From: Streptomyces cylindrosporus
Lineage (GTDB): Bacteria; Actinomycetota; Actinomycetes; Streptomycetales; Streptomycetaceae
Reading direction: 5' to 3'
Length of the DNA stretch: 64,000 nt
NCBI RefSeq assembly: GCF_022698165.1
Contig: NZ_JALDAY010000002.1
Coordinates: forward strand, 124,001 to 188,000
Shown: positions 17,171 through 26,925 of the stretch, one piece after another
How the letters are laid out: each line of letters starts with the position of its first letter
Position numbering within the stretch: position 1 is the stretch's first letter
Made by a program: the position numbers and the translations under genes
The notes under the pieces: model-generated
Databases searched by the model: none
What the model saw: the letters and a program-made list of their open reading frames with translations, nothing else
What the model was told of the DNA's origin: nothing

Positions 17171-18640
17171 ATGCTCTCCGAAACCTCTCAGCCTGACGGC
17201 CCGGCCACCGTGAAGTTCCCGCATCGCTCGCGGCGCGGCATCCTGCTCGGCCTGTCGGCTCCTCAGCTGATCGTCGTCGCCGTCACCGGGCTGCTGCTGC
17301 TCGCGGTGCTGCTCATCTCCGGCGTCACCGGCGCGATCAAGCTCATCCCTGTGTGGGCGGTCATTCTGGCGGCGGTGTTCGTCCGCCATCGCGGCCGGTC
17401 GCTCGCCGATTGGGCGCCCATCGCCACGGGGTACGCGTTGCGTCGTTTCCGGGGCCAGCTGGTCTGGCTCGCCCGGCCGTCCACCCGGCCGCGCCGCGAG
17501 GGCCTGCTGCATCTCCCGGGCACGGCGGCGTCCCTGCGGGTGGTCACCGCCCCGCACGGCCGCTTCGGTGCGGTGCACGATCCGCACCACGGCACGCTCA
17601 CTGCGGTCGTCAAGGTCTCCTCGCGGGCCTTCGCGCTCCTCGATCCGGCCACGCAGAGCAGCAACGTGGCGGGCTGGGGGCGGACGCTGGCGGCGCTGGC
17701 GCGCACCGGGCACATCGCCCGAGTCCAGGTCCTGGAGCGCACGGTGCCCGACTCCGGCGACGCGCTCAACCGCTACTGGCACGAGCACGGCGACGAGGCG
17801 ACCCACCTCGCCGGCCCCATCTACCGCGAGCTGCTGGCCGCCGCCGGCCCGGCTGCGGCTCCGCACGAGGCGTACGTCGCGCTCGCCCTCGATCTGAAGG
17901 CCGCCCGCCGTCTGATCAACCAGGCCGGCGGCGGACTCACCGGTAGCTTCGCAGTCCTGGCCCAGCTCACCGCCACCTTCGACCAGGCCGCCCGCAACTC
18001 CGGTCTCACGCCCGGCGACTGGCTGGACGCGGCCGAGATCGCCGCCGTGATCCGTACCGCGTACGACCCGAAGGCCTCGGCCGCGCTGGAGCAGTGGTCC
18101 GATTCGGGCCGCGCGCAGGCCGAGCCCGCTGCCGCCGGACCCGTCGTCCTGGTCGAGAAGGCCGACCGGATCCAGACCGACTCGGCCCACCACGCCACGT
18201 TCTGGATCGAGAACTGGCCCCGCATCGAGACCTCACCCGGCTTCCTGCACCAGCTCCTGTTCACCTCCGGCTTGCGCCGCACGCTCTCGCTGACCTACGA
18301 GCCCAAGGGTCTGGACTCCGCGCTCAAGGACGTGCAGCGCCGCAAGGCCACCGTGATCGCGGACGCCGCCGAGCGGCAGCGCAAGGGGCAGGTCGACTCC
18401 GAGGAGGACTCGGTCGAGTACGCCGACATCAAGCAGCGCGAGCGCCAGCTGATCGCCGGACACGCCGATGTCGCCCTGACCGGTCTGCTCACCGTGAGCG
18501 CCGACACCGACGAGCAGCTCAACGCCGCGTGCGCCGCGATCGAGACGGCCGCCGTCGCCGCCCTCGTCGACCTGCGCCTTCTGACCTGGCAGCAGGCCGA
18601 GGCCTTCACCAACGCCGCCCTGCCCCTCGCCCGCCCCTAG
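17171..18640 (+). CDS. SCO6880-type PrgI/VirB4-N-like membrane protein
   Basis: 489 residues. Two N-terminal TM helices (about 30-75) resemble VirB3/PrgI. A long soluble region follows (RGQLVWLARPSTRPRREGLLHLPG...FAVLAQLTATFDQAARNSGLTPGDWLDAAEIAAVIRTAYDP) that resembles the N-terminal domain of VirB4 ATPases, without a P-loop. I know the family as SCO6880. In this element the VirB4 function appears split: this protein gives the membrane and N-terminal part, and the ATPase is a separate gene (19158). Confidence 0.82.
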   Translation: MLSETSQPDGPATVKFPHRSRRGILLGLSAPQLIVVAVTGLLLLAVLLISGVTGAIKLIPVWAVILAAVFVRHRGRSLADWAPIATGYALRRFRGQLVWLARPSTRPRREGLLHLPGTAASLRVVTAPHGRFGAVHDPHHGTLTAVVKVSSRAFALLDPATQSSNVAGWGRTLAALARTGHIARVQVLERTVPDSGDALNRYWHEHGDEATHLAGPIYRELLAAAGPAAAPHEAYVALALDLKAARRLINQAGGGLTGSFAVLAQLTATFDQAARNSGLTPGDWLDAAEIAAVIRTAYDPKASAALEQWSDSGRAQAEPAAAGPVVLVEKADRIQTDSAHHATFWIENWPRIETSPGFLHQLLFTSGLRRTLSLTYEPKGLDSALKDVQRRKATVIADAAERQRKGQVDSEEDSVEYADIKQRERQLIAGHADVALTGLLTVSADTDEQLNAACAAIETAAVAALVDLRLLTWQQAEAFTNAALPLARP

Positions 18641-18684
18641 GCGCACCCGCACCACCGTCTCGCGCTCTACCGAAGGGCACCCTC

Positions 18685-19140
18685 ATGCCGACCGAGCCCC
18701 TGCCCGAACTGGCTCCGGACTTCGTCCCGTTCGCCACCGCCGCGCTCGACTTCCACCAGGCGATCAACATGCCGGTCGCCCCCATCGCCGCAGGCCGTGC
18801 CGAACTCGACTCCCTGCACGCCCACGTCGTCGCGCTGTACGGGCTGCTGGATGCCCACACCGCCCGCACCACCTCGGTGGCCAGGGCGGAGGGCGATCAC
18901 CTGCGGGCGTGCCGGATCCGGCTGTGGCAGGCAGCCGAGCACCTCCACGCCGCCTTCCACGCCGCCCCACACCCCGGCACCGGCCGCCTCCCCACCCGGG
19001 AGGCGTGCCGGGCCCGGCGGCCCGAGGGGGCGCCCGAACTCACCGTGTGCCAGCGCCACCTGGCCACCGCCACCCGCGTCCGCCGTGACCACACCCCGGC
19101 CGACCTGCGCGACCCCTACACCGGCCTCACCCGCCACTGA
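18685..19140 (+). CDS. Conserved helical protein of the conjugation operon (DUF6238-like)
   Basis: A 151-residue soluble, helix-rich protein with many His/Ala residues (DFHQAINMPVAPI; HVVALYGLLDAHT; RIRLWQAAEHLHAAFH) and no membrane segment or catalytic motif. I associate it with DUF6238, found beside the SCO6880/VirB4 genes in Streptomyces elements, but this is unverified. Tight spacing to both neighbours supports one operon. Confidence 0.65.
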   Translation: MPTEPLPELAPDFVPFATAALDFHQAINMPVAPIAAGRAELDSLHAHVVALYGLLDAHTARTTSVARAEGDHLRACRIRLWQAAEHLHAAFHAAPHPGTGRLPTREACRARRPEGAPELTVCQRHLATATRVRRDHTPADLRDPYTGLTRH

Positions 19141-19157
19141 TCAGGAGCACCACCCCC

Positions 19158-20675
19158 ATGCCCTCTCGCACCACCCGCGCCAGCGCCAGCCCGCTGTTCG
19201 TCCCGCGCAAGAGCGACCGCCGCACGGCGCGCGCCGCCCGTCATCAGTTCGCCGCCGCCCGGGACCAGGCCCGGCACGCCGCCCGTCCCGAGGCCCGCCC
19301 GACCGCGCCCGGTCTCGACCCCGAGCTGCGGGCCACCTACCCGGCCGCCGGCCGTCCCGGACCGGCCTCCGCCCGCGGCGGCCGTCTCAAGCTCCCCGCC
19401 CACCGGATGACGACGGCCACCGCATCGGGGGCCTACCCCTTCCTCGCCGAGGGCGGCCTGGGCGCGCAGGGCATCTACATCGGCCGCGACGTGCACGCCG
19501 AAGCGGCCTTCACCTACGACCCGTTCGCCTTGTACGGGCGCCTCGACGGCTTCACTAACCCCAACATCCTGCTGGCCGGGATCATCGGCATGGGCAAGTC
19601 CGCCCTGGCCAAGTCCCTCGCGGTGCGCGCCGTAGCCTTCGGATACCGGATCTACGTGCCCTGCGACCCGAAGGGCGAGTGGACCGTCGTCGCCCAGCAG
19701 CTGGGCGGTCAGACCATCGCGCTCGGCCCCGGTCTGCCAGGTCGCCTGAACCCCTTGGATGCGCCCGCCCGACCGTACGGGATCAGCGAGGAGGACTGGG
19801 CAAGCGAGGTCCGCAAGCGGCGCCTGCTGCTGCTCGGCTCGCTCGCGAAGACGGTCCTGGGGCGCGAGCTGCATCCCATGGAGCACACCGCCCTGGATGT
19901 GGCGCTCGACCAGGTCGTCGCCTACGCCGAGGCCAACGGCACCACCCCGCTGCTGGGCGAAGTCGCCTACGTCCTCGGCTCTCCCGAGCGGCTCGATGCC
20001 GCGCTCGGCGAGCTGTCCGGCCGCCTCGGGCATGCCGCCGAGGACCTCGCCCACGCACTGCGCCGTCTCGTGCACGGCGATCTGGCCGGGATGTTCGACG
20101 CGCCGAGCACCGTGGCCTTCGACCCGAGCGCGCCGATGCTGTCCATCGACCTGTCCCGCCTGGGCGGCGCGGGCGACGACACCGCGCTCGTCCTGGCGAT
20201 GACCTGCGCCTCCGCCTGGATGGAGTCCGCGCTTGCCGACCCCGCAGGCGGACGGCGCTGGGTGATCTACGACGAGGCCTGGCGCGTGATGCGGCACGTC
20301 GCGCTGCTGGAGCGGATGCAGAGCCAGTGGAAGCTCTCACGCGGTTTGGGCATCGCGAACCTGATGGTCATCCACCGCCTCAGCGACCTACTGGCCGCCG
20401 GTGATGCCGGCTCCCGGGGCCGGGCTCTGGCCGAGGGGCTGCTCACCGACTGCTCCACCCGGATCATCTACCGCCAGGAAGCCGACCAACTCGCCTCAGC
20501 CGCTTCCCTGTTGGGACTCACCGGCGTCGAGACGCAGGCGGTCTCCGCGCTCACCAAGGGGCGTGGCCTGTGGAAGGTGGCAGGCCGATCGTTCATCACT
20601 CAACATCTTTTGCATCCGCAGGAACGCGAGTTGTTCGACACGGATGCCCGGATGGGCGCGATCACTCGTCCTTGA
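19158..20675 (+). CDS. VirB4-like conjugation ATPase
   Basis: 505 residues with a basic N-terminus, then a P-loop ATPase: Walker A GIIGMGKSALAKS (near residue 140), CDPKGEWTVVAQ, and Walker B RWVIYDEAWRVM (near 370) with the downstream MVIHRLSDL and CSTRIIYRQEADQ typical of VirB4/TraC. It should power channel assembly and substrate transport at the membrane. It lacks the AAxxRS tail found on the accessory proteins. Confidence 0.9.
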   Translation: MPSRTTRASASPLFVPRKSDRRTARAARHQFAAARDQARHAARPEARPTAPGLDPELRATYPAAGRPGPASARGGRLKLPAHRMTTATASGAYPFLAEGGLGAQGIYIGRDVHAEAAFTYDPFALYGRLDGFTNPNILLAGIIGMGKSALAKSLAVRAVAFGYRIYVPCDPKGEWTVVAQQLGGQTIALGPGLPGRLNPLDAPARPYGISEEDWASEVRKRRLLLLGSLAKTVLGRELHPMEHTALDVALDQVVAYAEANGTTPLLGEVAYVLGSPERLDAALGELSGRLGHAAEDLAHALRRLVHGDLAGMFDAPSTVAFDPSAPMLSIDLSRLGGAGDDTALVLAMTCASAWMESALADPAGGRRWVIYDEAWRVMRHVALLERMQSQWKLSRGLGIANLMVIHRLSDLLAAGDAGSRGRALAEGLLTDCSTRIIYRQEADQLASAASLLGLTGVETQAVSALTKGRGLWKVAGRSFITQHLLHPQERELFDTDARMGAITRP

Positions 20676-20756
20676 TCAATCCCGCTGCTCGGGGGCCGAC
20701 GCCACGTCCCGGCCCCCGAGTCTTCCCGCCCCGAGCGTTCCTAGGAAGTCCCCTTC

Positions 20757-20933
20757 ATGTCTCAGCAGTCCAAGATCCGTCGCCTGGTGCATCGGCTCGT
20801 CCAGCGCTACCTCCGCGCCACCGCGGCCAACGCTTCTCACGGCTACATCCCCCTGGCCACGGGCCCGTTCGGCGCCCTGGAAGAATCCCGGCGGCTCGGC
20901 GCCCGGCAGGAATCAGGCGTCCGTCATGGCTGA
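20757..20933 (+). CDS. 58-residue basic protein
   Basis: A short frame with AGGAAG upstream encodes a small basic protein (MSQQSKIRRLVHRLVQRYLRA at its start). Its stop overlaps the next start by 8 bp (ATGGCTGA), so translation is probably coupled. Function unknown. Confidence 0.6.
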   Translation: MSQQSKIRRLVHRLVQRYLRATAANASHGYIPLATGPFGALEESRRLGARQESGVRHG

Positions 20934-22044
20934 ACGGACACCGACGCCCGCCGCCGGCTCTCCTGCGTCTTATTCCGCCACGCCGGCTACAAACGACCCG
21001 GCCTTCCTCGCTGCCTGCAGGTCCAACGAGCGTGCGGACCTTGCGACGTTCGCCCAGGGTCTCGCCGCCCGATTGCCCGGCTCCTGGACCGTCGTCGCCC
21101 AGGACCATGCCGCGTACGCCGATCAGTTCGCGCTCGCGGAGCGGCTCTGGGACGACGGGCATGTGCAGTGGGCTTTCGAGCAGTTCGTGCTGTCCCGCCA
21201 CGCCGTGCTCACCAGCGGCACCGGTTGCGGGCTGGTCGTCGTCGACCGCCCGCGGCGCACACGGGAGTTCCTGGTCGCCGCCTTGCAGCCGAGCGGCAGT
21301 GACGTCGCGGACCAGGTCAAGACACCCAATGGCATCGTCGTCGACGCGGACCCGGCGCGCGCGGCATCGGCGGTGGCTGACCGGCTGATTCCCCGTTATG
21401 AGCAGGCCGTACGTGCGGCACGCGTTGAGCAGGTCGCCGTGGCGGTGGCTGCCGGTGAGCGGGTTCTTGCCGAGTGGGACGCGATCTCCGACAGCCTGTG
21501 CGACGCCGGCCACTGGCCCCTTGATGAGCGCTACGGCCTGCGCCAGCAGCAACGGGATGCGGAGATGTGGGCTCTGTTCGCTCCCTTCCTCGACCATGGC
21601 CCTGCTCTGGTCGCCCACGCCGAGGAGACGCTTCCGTTCCTGGATCCGCAGGATCGTGCGGAGGGTCGGTGGCCGTACCGGCTTGGGGTGCTGCGCGAGG
21701 CATTGCAGGGCGGCGCGCGTGTTCAGGCCGACTTCGAGTTCGTCACCGGTGCGCTCCTGCCGGATCACCCTCGTGCCGGGGCCGCGTTCGCGAGGGCTGT
21801 CGTCGAGCGCAATGCCGAAGGCTGGCATTACTCGCTGACCTGGATGGAGAACGGCGGCGTGCTCGTCGAGATGGCACGGGCCGAGCGCGGTCGGCCGGTC
21901 AGTTCGCAGCAGTCCGCGCAGGTCCAGGCCGCCCGTGCCCGTTCGCCTCATGCGGTCGGTCAGAGTCCCGCGATGACGGCGGTGTCCGCCGCTACGGCGC
22001 CGCCCGGTCTCCTCGCGCAGGACCGCGTGCGCCGATCGCGCTAG
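20926..22044 (+). CDS. Accessory protein with C-terminal AAxxRS tail
   Basis: 372 residues, soluble and acidic through most of its length, with no recognised domain. Visible features include FAQGLAARLPGSW, LVVVDRPRRTREFLVAAL and DFEFVTGALLPDHP. The last 40 residues change character: AARARSPH, then a Pro/Ala stretch, ending DRVRRSR. The motif sits 32 residues before the stop. The same layout recurs in other proteins of this operon and in the relaxase, so transfer through the T4SS is proposed. Confidence 0.7.
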   Translation: MAERTPTPAAGSPASYSATPATNDPAFLAACRSNERADLATFAQGLAARLPGSWTVVAQDHAAYADQFALAERLWDDGHVQWAFEQFVLSRHAVLTSGTGCGLVVVDRPRRTREFLVAALQPSGSDVADQVKTPNGIVVDADPARAASAVADRLIPRYEQAVRAARVEQVAVAVAAGERVLAEWDAISDSLCDAGHWPLDERYGLRQQQRDAEMWALFAPFLDHGPALVAHAEETLPFLDPQDRAEGRWPYRLGVLREALQGGARVQADFEFVTGALLPDHPRAGAAFARAVVERNAEGWHYSLTWMENGGVLVEMARAERGRPVSSQQSAQVQAARARSPHAVGQSPAMTAVSAATAPPGLLAQDRVRRSR

Positions 22045-22130
22045 CGCACATTTCCCGGCCCCGCCAAATCCGTCTTCGGGCCACATCATCGTCGTCCGCA
22101 TGGCCCCGACCTCTGCGAGGTGCACTTCTC

Positions 22131-22847
22131 GTGGCGGAAATACGCCCGCACATCACCGTCGCCCACCACGCCCAGTACGGCGTCGTGGCCGCGATGTCAC
22201 ACGACAACCACGTCGCCGATCACATGCTGCGGCGGGTCGGTTTCGAGCGGCTGCCCGGCAGCCGCCTGTACGCCCTGACCGAGCCGAGCCGTGATCTGAC
22301 GCGGCGCGGGCAGCAGGCCGTTCAGTCGTTGCGTGCCGCGCAGTACAGCGTCACCTCCGACGCGGTGTACGACCTCAAGACCGCCACCCGACCCAATCCT
22401 GGCCAGGGCTTCCTCGACGGGCAGGCGAACAACCCCGTCCCGGGGATCCTCGGTGACGGCGAAGCGGTCTCCGTCTTCGCCCGCGTGCTCGACGCCGACA
22501 TCCGGTCCGCCCGGATCGTCGTGCACGATCAGGTCCGCGATCCCGACGGCACGTTGCGGGCGGTCGGCACCGACATCCGCACCGGCGAAGGCGTGCTGCT
22601 GCACGGCGAGGGTGATCTGCGGTACGTCGAGACGCGGCTGGACAGCACGGCCCTCGCGTTCGACGCGTTCTCCTATATCCGCGGCAACGGACGCCCCGAT
22701 CCGACTCCCGCGACGTCGCAGCGCCGGGTCCAGGCCGCCACCGCCATCTCCCCGGCCCGCGCGACCACGTCGGTGCCGCAGCGGCCCGACGTCACCGTCG
22801 TCTTCCGCCCGGCCCAGGCTCCCCTGCAGCCGGCCCGCGCCCGCTAG
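22131..22847 (+). CDS. Accessory protein of a three-member paralog family; tail variant
   Basis: 238 residues from GTG 22131 (GAGG 11-14 nt upstream). The N-terminal 80 residues (YGVVAAMSHDNHVADHMLRRVGFERL...LYAL...LRAAQYSVTSDAVYDL) align by pattern with proteins at 22877 and 24198. The C-terminal tail is AATAISPAR, 31 residues, ending PARAR, a weaker version of the AAxxRS tail. No catalytic motif is recognised. Confidence 0.7.
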   Translation: MAEIRPHITVAHHAQYGVVAAMSHDNHVADHMLRRVGFERLPGSRLYALTEPSRDLTRRGQQAVQSLRAAQYSVTSDAVYDLKTATRPNPGQGFLDGQANNPVPGILGDGEAVSVFARVLDADIRSARIVVHDQVRDPDGTLRAVGTDIRTGEGVLLHGEGDLRYVETRLDSTALAFDAFSYIRGNGRPDPTPATSQRRVQAATAISPARATTSVPQRPDVTVVFRPAQAPLQPARAR

Positions 22848-22876
22848 GTCCTCCGAACCCGAAGGAAGCCTTCAGC

Positions 22877-23647
22877 ATGAAACTGCAACTCGAGCCCGAC
22901 GTCGCCTTCGGCGTCCACCCGGAGTTCGGTGTGGTCGCCGCCGTATCGGACGATCACCCGTTCCTCGACGAGGTGCTGCGCAAGCACCACTTCCGCCACA
23001 ACAACACCCTCGATCTCTACGTACTGTCCGACGACACCCCGCACAACACGGCGGTGCGGGCCGTGGCTCGCGCCAGCCGCGACTTCCAGGACGTCGGCCT
23101 CTCGGTCGCCGCCGACCCCCGCATCATGCTGCCGCCGCCGATCCCCACGCCGGACGGGGTGCCCGCACGCCAGGCGCTGCCCGGGCAGTCGCTTACGGCC
23201 CTGACCGGGGAACTGCACGAGCTGCGCCGCTCGGCCGATGTCGCCGATGTCCTAGAGCAGATCCTCGACGAACACCACGGCGTCGTCGGCGATTTGGAGG
23301 AGTTCATCGACACGGCAGCCGCCTGGTGCGATCGGCTGGGCACCGCCAACGGACGCGAGCTGGGCCAGCATCTGCGCACCATCGCCCACCACCTCGCGTT
23401 CCTCGGCGACCAGCTCGTCACCGCCCAGCTCGACCTGTCAGTCATGCCGGACCTGACCCCGGAAGACGCCCCGCCCCTGGCCAACGTACCGCTGCTTCCC
23501 CGGTACGAGCTCCCGTCGGTCACCCACACCGCCCGCGCCCGCGCCGCTCTCGCATCCTCCCCGAGTCGCCCGTTCGACCTGCCCACGTCCCCGGCCGAAG
23601 CAGCCCATTCACCGGCTCCCCCGTCCAGCCCCCGTCGTACGCGCTGA
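22877..23647 (+). CDS. Second member of the paralog family; tail variant
   Basis: 256 residues. The N-terminal domain (EFGVVAAVSDDHPFLDEVLRKHHF...DLYVL...FQDVGLSVAADPRIML) matches that of the preceding gene. A helical middle region has HHLAFLGDQLV. The tail AALASSPSR and SPRRTR end resembles the AAxxRS tail, with Ser in place of Arg. AAGGAAG lies 10 nt upstream of ATG. Function unknown. Confidence 0.7.
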   Translation: MKLQLEPDVAFGVHPEFGVVAAVSDDHPFLDEVLRKHHFRHNNTLDLYVLSDDTPHNTAVRAVARASRDFQDVGLSVAADPRIMLPPPIPTPDGVPARQALPGQSLTALTGELHELRRSADVADVLEQILDEHHGVVGDLEEFIDTAAAWCDRLGTANGRELGQHLRTIAHHLAFLGDQLVTAQLDLSVMPDLTPEDAPPLANVPLLPRYELPSVTHTARARAALASSPSRPFDLPTSPAEAAHSPAPPSSPRRTR

Positions 23648-23680
23648 CCTTCCTCCCGATCCCACGAAGGAGTCCGACTC

Positions 23681-24178
23681 ATGGCCGTCCAGAAGATCTG
23701 GACCATCAACCACGCCTGCGGGGACACCACTCAGGCCGATCTCTCCGACCGTGCGGCCGACCGCCGGGCCGGATACGCCCGCTGGCTCGCCGAGCGCGAC
23801 TGCACCGACTGCTGGCGCGCCACCCAGGACGAGGACACCGAGTCCAAGGCCGAGTGGCTGGCGAAGAAGCGGGCCGCCGAACAGGCCGAGGCCGAGGAGT
23901 GGTCGGCGCAGTACCGAATGCCCCCGCTGGAGGGCACCGACCGCGCCATCGCCTGGGGCACCCGCTGCCGTCACCAGCTCATGGGCGCCGCGTACACCTC
24001 CCTGGTCCTCGAAGGCAGCGCCAGCGAGGCGGAGTGGGCGGCCATCGAGGACGCCGCGCGGCCCCTGACGCGCGCCGGGTGGTGGATCGACCAACGGGAC
24101 ACCGACCCCGCCGACCTGCCCGAACTACTGGCCGCCGCCACCGGAGGCGACCGGCCCACCGAAAACCCGCACTTCTGA
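23681..24178 (+). CDS. Hypothetical protein with C-x-x-C pair
   Basis: 165 residues beginning KIWTINHACGDTTQADLSDRA and ERDCTDCWRAT. The HAC and CTDC residues could bind a metal. Next comes a charged helix (EWLAKKRAAEQAEAEEW) and a C-terminal WWIDQRDTDPADLPELL. No tail motif is present. It lies between two members of the paralog family. Function unknown. Confidence 0.65.
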   Translation: MAVQKIWTINHACGDTTQADLSDRAADRRAGYARWLAERDCTDCWRATQDEDTESKAEWLAKKRAAEQAEAEEWSAQYRMPPLEGTDRAIAWGTRCRHQLMGAAYTSLVLEGSASEAEWAAIEDAARPLTRAGWWIDQRDTDPADLPELLAAATGGDRPTENPHF

Positions 24179-24197
24179 CCCGCCCGCGGAGGCCTCC

Positions 24198-24899
24198 ATG
24201 TCCACCACGCCCCAAGTCGTCATCACCCGCGAACCGACCGGCAACGTCATCGCCGAGGGCGGAGACGAGTTGGCCGTCACCCTTCTCAAGCGCGCCGGCT
24301 TCGTCATCGAGACCACGCCGCTCTCCTTCTGGTACCGCCTGCCCTGGGACATGGGCAAGAAGCGCGAGAACCAGATGGCCAGCCACGCCGCCCGAATGCT
24401 CACCGCAGTCGGCTACCAGGTCGAACTCGATCCCGGCCTGGACGTCACCCGGATCACCACGCCCACCGATCCCCTCGGCACACGCGTCTACGGGCATCAG
24501 ATCCTCTCCCTGACTGACACGCTCAATGAGGCCGAGACGTACACGGGGGCAGCCGATCTCGTCGAGCACGTCGTCGACCCGAAGGACGGAGTACTTGTCC
24601 GGCTCAGCGAGTTCTTCGAAGCCGCCGCCGAACAGGCCAACGTCGCCGACACCGATGCCGGCTGGGACCTGTCCCACCTCTTTGAAGACGCCGCTGCCAC
24701 CCTCACCTCTCTCGCCGAGGAGGTACGCGGTGCTGGCCAGCAGATGCAGAGGCTCGGGCCGCCCCAGAAGCGGAGCTGGCAGGAAGGCGTTGCCAGCTAC
24801 TACGCGACCGCCCCGCACGCGGACACCGGAGTCACGCCCACCGCCGAAGAGCCCTCCGCCACACCATCGACCACGCCCAGGCCGGGCCGGTCTCGCTGA
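24198..24899 (+). CDS. Third member of the paralog family
   Basis: 233 residues. The N-terminus (GNVIAEGGDELAVTLLKRAGFV...WYRLPWD...ASHAARMLTAVGYQVELDPGLDV) follows the same residue pattern as the proteins at 22131 and 22877. A long helical middle follows. The C-terminus is Pro/Thr/Ala-rich and ends RPGRSR, but it has no clear AAxxRS core. Function unknown. Confidence 0.7.
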   Translation: MSTTPQVVITREPTGNVIAEGGDELAVTLLKRAGFVIETTPLSFWYRLPWDMGKKRENQMASHAARMLTAVGYQVELDPGLDVTRITTPTDPLGTRVYGHQILSLTDTLNEAETYTGAADLVEHVVDPKDGVLVRLSEFFEAAAEQANVADTDAGWDLSHLFEDAAATLTSLAEEVRGAGQQMQRLGPPQKRSWQEGVASYYATAPHADTGVTPTAEEPSATPSTTPRPGRSR

Positions 24900-25027
24900 C
24901 CGGCTGCCCCGCCGCTCCGTCCGACTCCCTTGTTCACCGCCACAACCGCCAGGAGCCCGCTCGTGATCACCAGAGCCACTTGCCGCCCCGCCGCCACCCG
25001 TAGGTCCGCACCCCTCTGGATCCCGCC

Positions 25028-26821
25028 TTGCCATCTCCGCGCACCAGCACGCCCTCGACCACCACCGGCACCGACTTCCTGCTCTACCTCCTGATCGGCA
25101 TCGCCGGTCTCGGCATGGTGGGAGGCTCGCTGGCCTGGCTGTTCGGCAACCTCACCAACGTCCTGGTCGGCTCCGGTCCGTGGGCTGCCTTCCAGCCGAC
25201 CAACGCCATCCTGCACCCCGAACTTCTCTGGCCGCACCTCACCCGGCCCGCCGTCCTCACCGGCAGCTACCTGCTGCCCGCCGCCACCCTCACCACGGCA
25301 GCCGTACTCGGCGCCCGCCTGTGGTTGCGCGTTCGCCGGAACCCCAACGGGCTGGCCGATCAGCGAGACCTAGCCGACCTGCTCGCCAAGAACGTCGCCA
25401 CCAAAGCCATCGACCTGCGGCCCAGTCTGAAGGGCACGAAGCCTAAGGACGTCACCCCGGACGACCGCGGCGTCCTGCTGGGCACTTTGAAGCCGGGTGC
25501 CACCGAGGTCCGCTCCTCCTGGGAGGATGTACTCCTCGCGATCATGGCGCCCCGCTCCGGGAAGACCTCGGGCCTGGCGATCCCCGCGATCCTGCGCGCC
25601 CCCGGTGCGGTATTGCTGACTTCGAACAAGGCGGCCCGCGACGCCTACACGGCGACGCTCGACGAGCGCTCCCGCGTGGGCACGGTGTGGACGCTGGACC
25701 CGCAGCAGATTGCCCACGCCCCGCAAACCATGTGGTGGGACATCCTCGCCGACGCTCACGATCTCGCGGGGGCCCGTCGGCTGGCCGGACACTTCGTGAC
25801 CGCCTCAGTGGACGATTCCAACGCGGGCGACTTCTGGTCCACCGCCGCCGCCAACACCCTCACCGCGCTGTTCCTCGCCGCGGCCCGCGACCGCCGGCCG
25901 ATCACCGACGTGCTGTCCTGGCTCGCCTCCCCCGCCGACCGCACCCCTATCGACCTTCTGCAAGACGCCGGCCTCGATGCCGTCGCCGCCCAGCTCCAGG
26001 GCACCGTGGCCGGAGCCGTGGAGACCCGCGACGGCATCTTCGAGACCGCCCGGCAGTACGCCAGCTGCCTCCTCGACCCGGGCATCGCCGCCTGGGTCAC
26101 CCCACCGGGCGGCCTGGAGAAGGTACGGGAGTTCAAGCCGGAGGCGTTCGCGACCAGCAAGGACACCCTGTTCCTGCTGTCGAAGGACGGCGGCGGCTCC
26201 GCCTCGGCGATCATCGCCGCAGCCGCCGACGCGGTGATGCGCGCGGCCGTCATCCAGGCCGAACGCGACGGCGGGCGCCTCGACGCCCCGCTGCTCGCGA
26301 TCCTCGACGAGGCCGCCAACGTCTGCAAGATCTCCGACCTCCCGGACCTCTACTCCCACCTCGGGTCCCGCGGCGTCATCCCGATCACGATCCTGCAGTC
26401 CTACCGCCAGGGCGTACGGGTCTGGGGCGAGGCCGGCATGGACTCCCTGTGGTCCGCCGCGACGATCAAGCTGGTCGGCTCCGGCATCGACGACGCCGAC
26501 TTCGCGGACAAGCTCTCCCGCCTCGTCGGCGACCACGACGTACGCACCGTCTCCGTGTCCACGAGCGAGTCGGGCAAGTCCACGTCGGTGTCGATGCGTC
26601 AGGAGCGGGTGCTGCCGGCCGACGCGATCCGGGCCCTGCCCAAGGGCTCCGCCCTCCTGCTGGCCACCGGAGTGCGCCCCGCCCTCCTCGACCTCAAGCC
26701 CTGGTACCGCGAACCGGACGCCGACCGGCTCGGCGCCGCCTCCGCCCAGGCGACCGCGGCCATCACCGAGCGGGCCCTGGCCAAGCAGCTGCACCGCGAC
26801 GACTTCGGCCCGGCCGCATGA
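25028..26821 (+). CDS. VirD4/TraG-like coupling ATPase
   Basis: 597 residues with two N-terminal TM regions (about 14-45 and 75-100). The ATPase then has Walker A IMAPRSGKTSGLAIP (near 180), an internal NTALTALFLAAARDRR helix region and Walker B LLAILDEAANVCKISDLP (near 425). ILQSYRQG and the C-terminal DDADFADKLSRLVGDH are typical of VirD4/TraG. It delivers the relaxase-DNA complex, and any other substrates, to the channel. The start is TTG 25028; a GTG at 24963 with AGGAG is in another frame. No AAxxRS tail. Confidence 0.92.
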   Translation: MPSPRTSTPSTTTGTDFLLYLLIGIAGLGMVGGSLAWLFGNLTNVLVGSGPWAAFQPTNAILHPELLWPHLTRPAVLTGSYLLPAATLTTAAVLGARLWLRVRRNPNGLADQRDLADLLAKNVATKAIDLRPSLKGTKPKDVTPDDRGVLLGTLKPGATEVRSSWEDVLLAIMAPRSGKTSGLAIPAILRAPGAVLLTSNKAARDAYTATLDERSRVGTVWTLDPQQIAHAPQTMWWDILADAHDLAGARRLAGHFVTASVDDSNAGDFWSTAAANTLTALFLAAARDRRPITDVLSWLASPADRTPIDLLQDAGLDAVAAQLQGTVAGAVETRDGIFETARQYASCLLDPGIAAWVTPPGGLEKVREFKPEAFATSKDTLFLLSKDGGGSASAIIAAAADAVMRAAVIQAERDGGRLDAPLLAILDEAANVCKISDLPDLYSHLGSRGVIPITILQSYRQGVRVWGEAGMDSLWSAATIKLVGSGIDDADFADKLSRLVGDHDVRTVSVSTSESGKSTSVSMRQERVLPADAIRALPKGSALLLATGVRPALLDLKPWYREPDADRLGAASAQATAAITERALAKQLHRDDFGPAA

Positions 26822-26925
26822 CCGCCCCGGCCCGGCACGACGTGCGCACGAGACACGCGGAAGTACGGCCCGCCGCCTCCCCGAGCCGCTGCTCGGCCTC
26901 CCCATGTACTTCTTGAGGTGCTCCC

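Noticed and set aside
24963..25090. GTG with AGGAG upstream just before the VirD4-like gene
   Set aside because: The frame is short, Pro/Arg-rich and overlaps the ATPase start in a different frame; noted only as a possible coupling ORF.
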